NCBI GenBank assembly: GCA_918807975.1
Contig: OU964934.1
Location: 14,198,001 to 14,262,000 of the forward strand
Source: Aplidium turbinatum
Taxonomy: Eukaryota > Chordata > Ascidiacea > Aplousobranchia > Polyclinidae
Reading direction: 5' to 3'
Length of the DNA: 64,000 bases
Positions within the stretch are counted from its first letter, which is position 1, and every line of letters begins with the position of its first letter. Position numbers and translations under genes: made by a program. The notes below the pieces were generated by a model, which ran no database searches, had not been told where the DNA came from, and saw only the letters and a list, made by a program, of their open reading frames with translations. Positions 41,795 through 52,559 of this stretch are shown in pieces.

Positions 41795-42574
41795 TTAAAG
41801 TTTCTGCAAAATGCTGTGCAGTGCTGGATTAATGCTACTGTAGACGTAGAGGAATTTTTGCACGGGGGCCCTCCGATCTAAAAGTGCCCCGGGCCCCCCA
41901 TCATCTAAATCCGGCCCTGTCTGCCAAACTCAGTGACCGAGCCTTCGTCAGTGGATCAAAATCTCTACAAGTATACGAAACTACCAGGAAGAACCTAGCA
42001 AAGAAACTTTTCCAGTCCAAGGATAACCACCCAAAAACCAATCAAACTTTTTACGGTGCAATGATTTCGTTTAACAAAATCAAGCCCCACAAACCGGTAG
42101 GCCTATCGTATGATAATTCAGTTTATGTTGGAATTGAAAGAAATTAGTGAAAAAAAAGCAAAGTTCATTCACAAAATAATTTGCAATAGTCTCATTTTAA
42201 AAGATTTGCGTCATTTCTTTGTGGCACAAGTTTGGGTAGCGATCTGTACTTTGGGAACCACTGCACTATAGGAAAAAATAGATAAATAGCATAGCAGCTC
42301 ATTACCAAGATCAAATAGTTAACAAATCATTATTGAATTTAAAGACAAATGTATCAATTTCCAATTATCAAAATTGCTGTCAAGAAGTAGCCTATGTCAA
42401 GATCTTGGTGCAATAGGAAACGTTTTTCCGTTCTGTCGCTAAATAGTGTTACCGTATGGATAATTAAGTTGATTGTGTTTTGTTGAAAGTTTCTCGAGCA
42501 GTTTTTATGTGCTTGAACTCCAAAATAATATCACGTACCAAATTATTGAGTGTGTGAAAGCGTAATGCAGTGTT

Positions 42575-43650
42575 ATCATATCTCGGGGTGTGAGCTTGAG
42601 CAACACATTTCAAGAACTGTTCTCCATTCAGCGGCTACTTATAGTGGATTGAATAATTCACAGACTGCAACACTTCAACCACGGGAAATTTTACTCTGTC
42701 AAACTCGTTGACTGCATTTGTGTCAGTAATTCAAAACCTCTATAAGTATGCGAAACCGCAAGAATTATGTTCTTAACCCTTTGACTGCCACAGGTTTTTT
42801 TAACTGGGTTTACCTCTGTGCCAAGGGTATTTTACCAAAATTGACACTTTTATGAAAAACGAATTTAGGCGCGTTTTTGAAAGGCTGATTTAGGTTGTTT
42901 TGTCAAAATAGATTTGGAACTGTCAAGGATATGTTTTGCGTCATCGATGGTTTCTATGACGTCATAAAAATGATCATTGATGACGTCATTATTTTTTTGC
43001 CTTTTCCCCTAAAAACTCTTTTTTTCTAACTATTCAGCACACTATGATTGTGAAAGCATTTATTTAGGGGAATTTTACAATTTACTTCCAATATTTCACT
43101 TTCGTGTGGTACAGTATTTCGTAAAGCATTCTCCAACATGCAAAGTAATTTTTCAAAATTTTTTGGGGGAGGCCTCCCACACACACGCCACTAGGTGTCG
43201 CCTTAGTGGAACACGCCATCAGGCTTTGCCCGCCGGCCGTCAACACCCCCTCCCCTTTCAAAATACTTACCTACGCTACTAAATTGGATCATTGTCATTG
43301 GGGCCCACAAAGCATATTCCGCACAGGGCCCAAAATACCCTAAGAGAGGCACTGCTATGACTGATGACTATAGGCTTGGGAGGCAAAATTCATCTGTATC
43401 AAGTATCTTGTCAGTGAATATTTGTCTTCAGAATGCATTTCGCATTTGCTTTGGACGTACCAGAAACGTCCAACCACCTTAAAAAAACAAAAAGCCTGGC
43501 ATACAACTAACTACATATTTTGACGTATCACATACGTCCTTGGCATACAAATAATGCATTCTTATGACGTATGAGAAACGTCAAGGGCACTCAAAGGGTT
43601 AAAAGATTTCTCAGTCCAAAGATTTCTTCGATAGAAATTTTTTACTTTCC
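42575..43650 (+). repeat. tRNA-derived SINE body split by a piggyBac-like element
   Basis: Left part has CTCGGGGTGTGAGCTTGAGC, AACTGTTCTCCATTCAGCGG and CTCTATAAGTATGCGAAACC; right part (43603 on) resumes AAAGATTTCTCAGTCCAAAG, the SINE 3' end. The tRNA-like head is decayed. Confidence 0.7.
42777..43598. mobile_element. piggyBac-like MITE, 822 bp, TTAA duplication
   Basis: Ends CCCTTTGACTGCC / GGCACTCAAAGGG (one mismatch) with TTAA on both sides (42773-42776, 43599-43602). The CCCTTTG.STGCC type end is typical of piggyBac. It carries tandem GACGTAT.A.A.ACGTC motifs near the right end and a piece of the CAGTGGCGTAGCC-type MITE at 43130-43290. Confidence 0.85.
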
Positions 43651-44376
43651 TTCTACTCAAAAAGGATCATTGTGACAATGTTGTCTTTAGCGACATCAAT
43701 CTGAAAAGTATTGCTACGTGGTAAAAAAAACACGCATTTGACGTCACTGCGTTTGCCGGTTGGCTGCGACGTGGTGCTGAGTCTTGATTTGATTGCTTGT
43801 GGGTTTAGCCTAGAAAGTAATTAGGTTTCGCTTGAATGTTAATTGAAATGTGTAAAAATATTTCCAGAACGAAAAAGCTTGACTATGTTATAAAAGACCG
43901 GTGTGATGAGAAGGAAGTGTGACTTATTTGTTCATTTTAAAGTCCTGGCGATTAGTTCTGTTAAAACATGATAAAAGAAACTCATGTCAGCTTCGTACAA
44001 TCTATATTTAACTGTTTTTAACAACGTTAGGCTACTGAAAAAGTAATGCAATATTCCTCCAGTTTACATAATTCATTTTGGAGATTTGATGATTGTAAGA
44101 AAACTTTTTTTTTTAGGAATTGTTTTTTCTGCATTGTCTAGAGAAACCTGTCTAAATACATGATTGTTTATAGCAACTTTTGATAGATTTGCATTAAATG
44201 AGTTTGATCACTTTGTTGTGTTGTCTACTAAAAAGGATGAAATATAAAATTTTCATCTTAATTTATTTTAAATCACTTAAAAGTTTTATATCGGTAGGCC
44301 TACCAACTCAGTTAAATTTTAGCATCTATTTTGTTTAGTTATACAATAGGTTATATAAGTTTATATTGGTGGTTAA

Positions 44377-44394
44377 TTATTCATTTCAGTAAAA
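44377..44394 (+). promoter_or_regulatory. Probable SL trans-splice acceptor of the SPP gene
   Basis: AATTATTCATTTCAG ends at 44389, five bases before the ATG at 44395. The coding region has no intron, and a 5-base leader would be far too short unless an upstream exon or the SL is joined here. In an SL-using ascidian, trans-splicing is the simpler reading; a cis 5' UTR intron remains possible. Confidence 0.5.
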
Positions 44395-45546
44395 ATGAGT
44401 TCTGATATAAAACAAGATATATCAAAAAAGTTGGAAGAATTTGTCAATGAGACATTTGGAGATGCTGCAAGAAATACTACAGCAAAAGTTCCTGCCACTG
44501 TGGAAGGCCAAGCAGTTGCATATGTGTCACTGATTCTAATGGCATTGCTACCCATCTATTTTGGTGCTTTTCGTTCTGTTAAATTTATGGAGCAGCAACA
44601 TTTGTCAGGAGAAAAGCCAGAGACAATAACAAAAAATGATGCCATAAAATTTCCACTTATTGCCAGTGGAGTTTTATTTGGAATATATATTTTTTTCAAA
44701 ATATTTTCCCAAGAATATATAAACATGCTTCTTAGCGTCTACTTCTTTGTCTTAGGAATATTTGCAATGCAGCATATTGCTGGATCTTTTATTGCAGGTT
44801 ATGTACCATCATTTTTTCCCAACAAAAATTATCATCTAGAACTAACTGAAGGAGAAAATGAGCAGAAAGAAAGCTTAGTTGATTATTCATTTGATAGAAG
44901 AGACCTGGTGGCCCTTTCTGTTTGTATTATTACATCAGCCTGGTATGCTTTCAAAAAACACTGGATTGCCAATAATATCATCGGTCTTGCATTTGCTACA
45001 AATGGTGTTGAATTACTTCAGTTAAGTAGTGTAGGTACTGGCTGTATTCTACTCTCTGGCTTGTTTATTTACGATGTCTTTTGGGTGTTTGGTACCAATG
45101 TGATGGTGACTGTGGCAAAGAGCTTTGATGCACCAATTAAGGTTGTCTTTCCTCAAGACGTTCTTGTTAACGGAATATTTGCCAAACAGTTTTCAATGCT
45201 TGGGCTTGGAGATATTGTCATTCCAGGCATCTTTATTGCTCTTATGCTTCGTTTTGATATCAGTTTAAAACGAAATCAGAAGACCTACTTCTATTCTACA
45301 TTCATCGCCTATTTTATAGGACTTGTTACAACAATGGTTGTGATGGTAATCTTCCAACATCCGCAGCCAGCACTTCTTTATCTCGTTCCAGCTTGCATTT
45401 CTGTTCCTGTTGGTGTTGCTTTCCTCAAAGGAGACTTCGAAAAGATGTTTGGATACTCTGATGAAAAAATCGGGGAAGAAAAACAGCCTAAAGAAAAGTC
45501 AGATGAAAATGAGACAGCTTCACCCGAACACACAAAGAAAGACTAG
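44395..45546 (+). CDS. HM13: Signal peptide peptidase (intramembrane aspartyl protease)
   Basis: A 383-residue intronless reading frame. SPP sits in the ER membrane, cuts signal peptides left by signal peptidase, and takes part in ER-associated degradation. Diagnostic motifs: YD in GLFIYDVFWVFGTNVMVTVA (about residue 225), the catalytic GxGD in MLGLGDIVIPGIF (about 265-285) and PAL in HPQPALLYLVPA. About nine hydrophobic segments are visible. The N-terminus carries two sequons (NETF, NTT) before the first membrane helix, as in vertebrate SPP, and the acidic-basic C-terminus ends KKD, a weak variant of a KKXX retrieval signal. Start: the only ATG after the acceptor at 44389. SPPL2/3 relatives differ in the N-terminal domain. 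No introns while the neighbours are split could hint at an old retrocopy, but the intact motifs argue for a working gene. Confidence 0.95.
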   Translation: MSSDIKQDISKKLEEFVNETFGDAARNTTAKVPATVEGQAVAYVSLILMALLPIYFGAFRSVKFMEQQHLSGEKPETITKNDAIKFPLIASGVLFGIYIFFKIFSQEYINMLLSVYFFVLGIFAMQHIAGSFIAGYVPSFFPNKNYHLELTEGENEQKESLVDYSFDRRDLVALSVCIITSAWYAFKKHWIANNIIGLAFATNGVELLQLSSVGTGCILLSGLFIYDVFWVFGTNVMVTVAKSFDAPIKVVFPQDVLVNGIFAKQFSMLGLGDIVIPGIFIALMLRFDISLKRNQKTYFYSTFIAYFIGLVTTMVVMVIFQHPQPALLYLVPACISVPVGVAFLKGDFEKMFGYSDEKIGEEKQPKEKSDENETASPEHTKKD

Positions 45547-46386
45547 ACGTTTTTTTGTTTTTGTTGCAATGTCTGTTATTTAAACTGTTTTGGTTACAGC
45601 TTGGTTTCTGGCAGTTGGTGGTGTTGAGATTGTGAAAAACGATTGTTTATTTGACTGTTTAAGATAAACGTTGATTTGTAACTGCAGAACCTTTTTTGTT
45701 GTTGTTATTATATATTTTGATTGTTCATGCATTGTTGTAAAATAGCAATGTGTACCAATAGAAAAGACTTTTCTTTTGTGACGTTGTTCAGATGTTGTAA
45801 GTGTTCTACAAATTTAAATAATTGTCTAGATGTTGTATTGGTGTACATTGTCCATAAGTTAGATCAATGTTTGTGCAATGAATGTTTTCGCCATTTACTG
45901 CAAATAGAATCATTGTACGTGAAGTTTGGTTAAAATAATTAACAGATTTTGTCAAATTAAACACATCTTATAAATGTTCACTTGATCATACCAATACCTG
46001 TGCCAGATCAGTTTCATGTCTGCAGTGGCCATTTGTTATTATATTGATCTCACATAAATCATAACACAATCTTTAAAATACATGTATGGTATATATATTT
46101 ATTTTTAGCTTTGCGGTGAATTTTTTTATTATACTTAAATGATCTTGTTTTTCGTAATGTTGAACTAGATAATATGTTTACATGGAATTTTCAATATTGA
46201 TTTTAGTCTAATCATACATCTTTATGTGATAACTTTAAACAATGAATTTCTTCACACAGTTACCTTGGTGGTTTGTTGTCAGTTTGAAAATACATGAAAG
46301 CTCCTTGCAGTGTATTGTGGTAACCAACTTTTGTTTTGTAAATTTGTGCAGATTTATATGTAGGAATTTCTATTTAGTTTACAATC
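45547..46386. other. Spacer between SPP and SSR1
   Basis: About 840 bp, AT-rich: the SPP 3' UTR, with ATTAAA at about 45956 as a candidate polyadenylation signal, and the SSR1 promoter or leader. Too long for the very short spacers usual in ascidian operons. No other gene seen. Confidence 0.5.
46361..46386 (+). promoter_or_regulatory. Probable splice acceptor just before the SSR1 ATG
   Basis: TAGGAATTTCTATTTAG ends at 46377, nine bases before the ATG at 46387. As for SPP, this suggests SL trans-splicing or a 5' UTR intron. A second AG (GTGCAG) lies at 46349-46350. Confidence 0.4.
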
Positions 46387-49300
46387 ATGTTTAAATTAGC
46401 ATCACATTTTGTCTTCATATTATTATTGATCACTCCAACCATTACCTTCCTCAACCATAAAGGTGAGTCGTGTCTTGCAATAATTGCTGCAAATCTATTA
46501 TATATGAACTTGTCAGGCCAATCCAGTGTTTGCAATGCCTATCATTTTCCCATTGCTATTTACTGACACATTTAAATCATGAAATGTGGGTTCACCCTTC
46601 AGGTCATGTCATGAACTGGAATTGCACAAAGTTTGATTTCTGTTCAATATTCGGCATTAGGTGATTTAGGCTAGGTTTAGTAGTGTGCTTGGCTGAGCTT
46701 TATTTTTTTTTCTAAACTTGGTGCATTGCAAAGAGTTGGGAGTGATGCATAGTATTGTATGCTGGTGCTTGCAGTAAATACAAGTATGATATAGCTTGTT
46801 ACAACCTCACGCTGGGATTAATTGATCAATGTTTAAAAATATGTGAAGGTTTTGCATCAGCTGCTGAAGATGCAGTTGAAGATGAAGTTATAATGGATGA
46901 AGATGATGAAGGCGAAGTAGAAGATGAAGACGATGAAGGAGTTGTTGAGGAAGAAATAGAAGCGGATTCGGCTGCCCCTTCAGCAGTAATGTTGAATTTT
47001 TAACATTCTTGACTACTTCTTTGTAAATATGTCCAATGTCCAGGCATCTGAACTCCTTTATGTATTCGGTGACCAAGCATGGCCTACCACAGCTTCTTCT
47101 CGCCAGCCAGATTTTCGCACCTGGCAGCCTAAATAAAAAAATTGTGTTTTCGTTAATCGAATATTATGTAAATCCGTTAATTAATGTGTTTTTGGATGGC
47201 CACTTAAGCAAGAACTATACAAATAGGGCCTAAAAAGTATTTGCAGTTGAGATTAAATGCACTGCTTCCCAAGTAGTGTTACCTAGTTAGTAACCTAGTC
47301 TTTGAGTTTTTATGGGTGGACGCTCAGCCTTTTTGCAAAACTTTTCTCAGCATATTTCAGATCGGCATGTGAGACTTTGCCTTGTTTGTAGAAAAAAATT
47401 GTGAATGAAGAGAAAAAAGTTTGAACTACTAATGGAGTGGAAGCTGGCGACCAAACATGGCCTACATGCGCAGTAGTTTCAGAGGCCATTTAACAACTTC
47501 TCTGCAGTCGTAACTGACAGGACTTAGCTTATAGGCCTTATGTTCAAACATATATATATAAAACAATAAATCCTATAAACACTATAAAAAGTGCTCAATG
47601 CTATGCAAAAAAATCCAAGCAGAGCAAATTATATTATATATAGTGAATATTAAATATAATAAACTATATACCAATGCTGTTACATGTGTAAACGAAAGCT
47701 TAAATTTTAAGTTTATTCTTACAAACCATAAAAGTGTCACTGTTACATTTTGTTGTTTCATGGTAAAGATTGTCTAGCCCTTGCATTGCTATATGCAACT
47801 TTCCCTGTTATCTTAATGTTTATATGCAGTTTTTGACTAATTTTAAGTGAATTGACACAATGCCATGCACATCAATGGATGTATTATTACCAATGTGGAA
47901 TTTTAATCGATCCACTCCATCCTTATTGTTAATGCTTTAATGAGGTTTTAATGAAGTTTAAATGGCATTTAGTTTTGTTAAGTGTCGCACTTATTTGTTT
48001 TAGACTGATGAAGAAGAGGCAGAAGTCATTACTGCTCACAAAGATGCAGAAACCGCTGTTCTCTTTCAAGCTGGCGCAGAGCGTGAGTTATATATTAAAT
48101 TTGATAGTTGCTTTATTGAAGAGTTTTTATTGTCTTTGGATTTTGCTGCAAGCTTTGTTTTATTTCAGTTAAAGATTTTGACTTTTGTTAATAGACGTGA
48201 GTCTGTCGGATTTGAAAATATAGTCAGTACTAAAAACTATTTTTTGTAATCCACAGATTACTGTTTATCAGTTTGTGTGGCCTTTTTGAAAGCTATATTA
48301 GAATAATTATATACTGTAGAACAGTCCATATACAGTTAGTACCAGTTAAATGTGTGCTTGATTCATTGAATTTGTCATTAATTTCCTTCTACAGCATCTC
48401 TCATTGCTGGGAAAAAGCTAAGTGCCTACATTCATTTTGCCAACCGAGGGTCAAGCAACTTCATTATAACAAGCATTGACGGCTCTTTCAGATACCCACA
48501 GGACTTTAACTACGTTATTCAGAATGTGAGTTGCTCCATCATTGGATGAACACTTTTGGAACTAGGCTACCTGATTTCTTATTCACACAAGCAAATCTGT
48601 TCATGCATCACCGTTTTATAATATTTTAACTTTCCAATATCATCCACTTTTTGAGTGCATTTGATGTTGCTTTGTTGTGTATTTGATAAAGTAATAGTTA
48701 GAATAATATTCTACTGAAGTAATGTCGTTTTTGCTTTAAAGTTTACAGTGATAAGTCCAAACAAGATGATAGACGCGGGCTATGAAGGTTCTTTCAAATA
48801 CGATATTTTACCTGGAGAATTGTCCGGTGGAAGATCATTTGGACTATTCATTAACGTCAACTATAAAGACACGGTAACTGTGATTCACTTTTTCTTCATT
48901 GAAATGTCATTTCTCCCAATCGTTGCCTTCAAAAGCGCATAAAACTACAACGCATCACTGACCACAATGGGCACAATCCCAAACGTTTATAGACGTTGAA
49001 CCAACATAAAAAACGATTGCTTTGCTATCTGGGATACTTGCCTGCTGTTTCATTTCCTGATCAATAAACACTGAATGACTTCATAAACACATCAGCTGAC
49101 GAATCAAAAGCGAGCCGCACTCAGGGCTCATTTGTTCCAATTTTGATTTATATGCATTCCCATCTGCCGGTTGAAACGAATCGGATTCATTCCTATCAAG
49201 CCTGCTAATCTGTCCGTGTTTTCTAGCTGAAATCGACTAGTTTGCCAACTATGTTGCATTTCCATTGCATTTCACTCATAACTATCTCAACCTTTCTTAT

Positions 49301-50800
49301 CCGACTCCTGTGTAGAGTCGGCGAAGTTGTAAAAAAACTGTAAGCTAAATTTACCGAAATTGATTCAACTAGTAAGGTGCAATATCGTACTTGCTGAGAT
49401 CTTTTCACCTGTTCGAGTCCACTATGTTTATAGAAATACCACAGAAAAGAATCAAAATCGACTTTCGCAATGTTGGAATAATATTATTTTACTTGTAGCA
49501 ATCATCTTAATTCTTTTGCCACAGGAAGACAACATGTATAGAGATGCTGTCTTCAACCAAACCATCCAAGTGTTAGAGAACGAAGAAGGCGTTGATGCGG
49601 AAACGTAAGTTCGACGACGTGGCAAAATTTCACTTTTTTTTTCAAACATATCAACAAAGATATGAACGTTTTTTGAGCAATGCACAAAAGAAACCGCGAT
49701 AGGTGGAAGTCTACTGCACAAAGTCTTTCCAACAAAGTAGTATAAAGAGAAGGAATTTTGTGAAATCTATCTTCAATTTGTTGAGTACAATTCTACATTA
49801 TACAATGATATTGTAACTATTCAAAATGTTAAAAACTTGTTTTGTAGCAATTTCTACCTCAACTGTACTGCTCTGACTGAAGCAATTAGCACTCTATTAT
49901 AAAATTAAGACAATAGTTTGTTAATAAGCGTAAATATTCTTCAGATTTTTCATGTACTTGATGTTGGCAGCCTTAGCAGCGCTAAGCGTGGTTGGCATTT
50001 ACTACGGCATGGGTGGAAAGGGCAAAAGGATCAGGAAAAGGGCGAAGCCAAGTAACAACGTTTCTCAAGGAGGACTTGAAACTGGAACAACGAATGGGCC
50101 TGTTGATTACAGTTGGATTCCCGAACAGACACTAAAAGCGATGAGTGAGTTGAAGGTGTTTTTCTAATTAAAAAGGATACCTTGTTCTTAACCGAGAGCA
50201 AATGCCTCACGCAAACTCGGCGAACACAATACAATGCTCTTGCAATTTGCTAAAAAGTAATTTTGTACACATATATACCTTTCTGGTCGCGATGTGAAGT
50301 TTGTGCTATAATTTTGCAACTGAAAATTTAAGTTGTTTACTTGAATTTTAGCTGTGAAGGTCAGTCTTGCTGCACCGCGCGGCCCTGGTTTGATTTTGTC
50401 ATTTTGTTTGCGACGATATGAGAGACTTTTAAAATGGTGCTGGATGTAATATTTCTTGTGTGAAAGCAGCTGGGATGATGAGTCTGGACCAGGATTTGCT
50501 AGGACTTCTAGCAATCCCTAGTCCGCACAATAATAAAATCGAACATGCGTATTGCGTAGTTTATATGGCAACTCGCTACTGCAGCGATGCGAAATTCAAT
50601 CAACCGTTCTCAGAGAAGCATCAAAGCGAACAGTTCGATACTCTTTACTGTGTTGTAGTGCCAAGTGATCACCTACAGTCTTACAGCAGTTTCGAAACAA
50701 TATCTAAATGTAATTTTACCTCGCAGACAAAGGCACGCCATCACCTCGTCGATCCCCCCGAAAACGAGCGAACAGAAAAACCAGCAACAACGAGCAATGA
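46387..50800 (+). CDS. SSR1: Translocon-associated protein subunit alpha (TRAP-alpha), 8 exons
   Basis: ER membrane subunit of the TRAP complex beside Sec61, aiding entry of nascent chains. Exons: 46387-46462, 46849-46985, 48004-48082, 48395-48525, 48742-48873, 49525-49604, 49945-50144, 50727-50800; all GT..AG, phases agree, 909 nt, 302 aa. Exon 1 is a signal peptide (MFKLASHFVFILLLITPTI). Exon 2 is the acidic luminal segment (DEDDEGEVEDEDDEG). Exons 3-6 hold the luminal domain: GSFRYPQDFNYVIQN (human ASFRYPQDYQFYIQN), GGRSFGLFINVNYKD, FNQTIQVLENEEGVD. Exon 7 has the membrane helix and DYSWIPEQTL (human DMSWIPQETL). Exon 8 ends KGTPSPRRSPRKRANRK (human KASPRRLPRKRAQKR). NFT and NQT sequons are conserved. 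Exon 2 could start 12 bases later at 46861 after CATCAG, giving 298 aa. Confidence 0.94.
47563..47633. repeat. Second copy of the GTGCTCAATGC module
   Basis: Shares AAAAAGTGCTCAATGC and AAGCAGAGC.AATT with 29849-29910, then runs into TA-rich sequence. In SSR1 intron 2. Confidence 0.6.
48978..49033. repeat. Pal-A, left arm deleted
   Basis: CCCAAACGTTTATAGACGTT, AACGATTGCTTTGCTATCTG with GG. In SSR1 intron 5. Confidence 0.6.
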
Positions 50801-51530
50801 AAAAGACATTTTAACAAATTTGTTACCGCTCGCATTCTGACTGAAGAGCAGTAGAAACTGTTAGCAAATGTGCCATCCGATTTTGGAGCAATGAAATGAA
50901 GTCTAGTTGCTTTGCTTACATCCAGCAAGAAGCCAAAGCAATCTTTTTGCTTCAATTCTGCTATTTTTAACGTCGGATTTGAAGCAAAACGTTTAGTTCG
51001 CTTGCTTGATTTTGTTTGAAGCTTTTAATTACTGTTTATGCGGGTTTGCAGCCAATCTATCTACGTACATATGAAGCCGTTTGGTCACTAATGGTGATTC
51101 CCGTTTTCGCGTGGTACAGAAACTAACTTTTAACTGCAGACAGTGCACACCGTTTCGACCTCCCGGTCTCATCAGTGCAGTAGTTACACTGGAATAATGG
51201 CCATGGAGATATATATACCTCCATGTGACATTTTCCCATTTGTGGTACCTTATCAGTAACCAAAAATGGTACTACTGCCAACCTTGCCAAAGTGCTCAAA
51301 CTGCAAGCAGTGAGCTTTGCGCAATGCATAGCAAGGTGCCTCCAGTAAAGTGCTCAATTGGCGTAAACCAAGAGCGTCAATATGCACGTTTTATCAACTA
51401 GAAGCATATACTGTAATTCAGAATGAGACTGTTCATCAAGCATTTAATTCTAACCTAATTTCTTGCGTTCTTATCACAAAATTTTATTTCCGACGTTAAG
51501 TCAGTCAGCAAGAATGACTTTAGTCGTCTA

Positions 51531-51609
51531 CCCAGACTTCAAAATCGATCATTGTTCAACTTCTGCAGACATTAAAGCAATGTTAAAATGACGTATTTTG
51601 CTGCCTGGG
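51531..51609. repeat. Pal-A palindromic MITE
   Basis: CCCAGACTTCAAAATCGATC, CAACTTCTGCAGACATTAAA, GACGTATTTTGCTGCCTGGG; TA on the left. Confidence 0.75.
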
Positions 51610-51793
51610 GGTAGTCGGCAGTCACTGGAAGAACGCAAGAAATCATATACAACAGTATTGTGCTATAGTTTATATCATTTCAACGTTAGTGATAAAACAA
51701 AAATTGAATGCAGTGGTAGCGTTGCCACTTGGCGGGGCAGTTGTTTAGCCTCACCTGACCACTAATTCGAAGAATGGTGTCTTAATTTGTCTA

Positions 51794-51879
51794 CCCCTGC
51801 CAGTAAGTCGGTCCTACACACTGATTTAACATCTTCAGACTAGGTTAATGCAATAAAAACGGCTGCTTTACTGGCTGGA
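51794..51879. repeat. Diverged Pal-A copy
   Basis: CCCCTGCCAGTAAGTCGGTC, TTAACATCTTCAGACTAGGT, GGCTGCTTTACTGGCTGG. Confidence 0.55.
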
Positions 51880-52204
51880 ACTTACCGTGGAAATTCTTGA
51901 AACGTTGCAAGATATTGTGCACACAATTGGGAATCACTATACCCTGAAGCTGAATTGAATTATCACTTTTTTGTGAATTTTCATGAGCAATAAAAATTTG
52001 GTTGTTTCGGTGATCGCACCATCTGGGGGAAGATTGTGTTATCGGTAAGCTTCAACAGGTGGCGCCCTGTCGGTTTAATGAGAGAGGCAAGTTAAACGAA
52101 AAATTTTCGTAGGACAAATGAATCATTGGACCAATTAAAAAGTTACATATGAAACAGAAAACACGCAAACAATTCTGATAGAAAGTGAAATCAGGGAACG
52201 TTCC

Positions 52205-52262
52205 GCCGCAGCCATCGTGGTCTAGTGGGTCAAGGCTAGGGAATATATTTCGATTCCCACCC
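52205..52262 (+). repeat. tRNA-like fragment
   Basis: CATCGTGGTCTAGTGGGTCA is a good A box (Asp/Glu-like), and TTCGATTCCCACCCC a B box, but there is no clean acceptor stem or anticodon arm. Probably a tRNA pseudogene or SINE head. Confidence 0.4.
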
Positions 52263-52559
52263 CTGTCATTACTCTTTTTTTCTTCCGAATCCGTAATAAC
52301 CAAATAAATTTCAAAGTAGAATCAACTCTCCGGTTGAATGCTGGAGGGGTCACAGTACCACACATATGCAATTGATTGAGTTTCGCTTTTAGCAGCATGA
52401 TCGTTGCTTACTTCACAGTGTAGATTTTAACGATCTGTTTTAGCCTGATGCTGCGAGTACGTTGTGACAATATCGAATTACACTTGCTTTCGGAACACAG
52501 TTCCCTAGTGAGTGGTTCTTCAATGTGGCTCTTTGGTTTAGCTTGAGGCTGCCGGCTGT

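Larger units (their letters stand above)
40859..41919. mobile_element. hAT-like MITE inserted in a SINE, itself holding a piggyBac-like MITE
   Basis: Ends CAGGCCCGGATTTAGGGGG and CTAAATCCGGCCCTG; flanks CCTGCCAA and TCTGCCAA (7 of 8). Removing 40976-41794 restores the layout of the 267-bp relative at 39217-39483 (GCCTTTAAAGTTT.TGCAAAA). Confidence 0.85.
40681..42060 (+). repeat. tRNA-derived SINE, split by insertion
   Basis: Left part 40681-40858: A box TTAGTTCAGTGGTTAAGCG, B box GGTTCGACTCC, then GTGTGCGCTTGAGCAGC and ATTCAGCGGCACCCAATGG. Right part 41928-42060: ACTCAGTGACCGAGCC, ATCAAAATCTCTACAAG, TCCAGTCCAAGGATAACC. The middle is the hAT-like element 40859-41919. Compare the unbroken copy at 53125-53420. 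Confidence 0.8.
29750..44394. other. 14.6 kb gene-free, transposon-packed region
   Basis: Between the receptor start and the SPP gene (divergent promoters) I see no host exon. The identifiable content is SL-led repeats, tRNA-derived SINEs, hAT-like, mariner-like and piggyBac-like elements, one LINE with reverse transcriptase remains, and G/C-rich terminal inverted repeats that recur (GGCGTAGCCAGG, CGGGCCC). Remaining AT-rich stretches show nothing I can name. Both flanking promoters must lie at its edges. Confidence 0.6.

Noticed and set aside
50460-50840. 126-codon frame overlapping the last SSR1 exon
   Set aside because: Different frame from the SSR1 tail, whose SPRRSPRKR match to vertebrate TRAP-alpha is clear.
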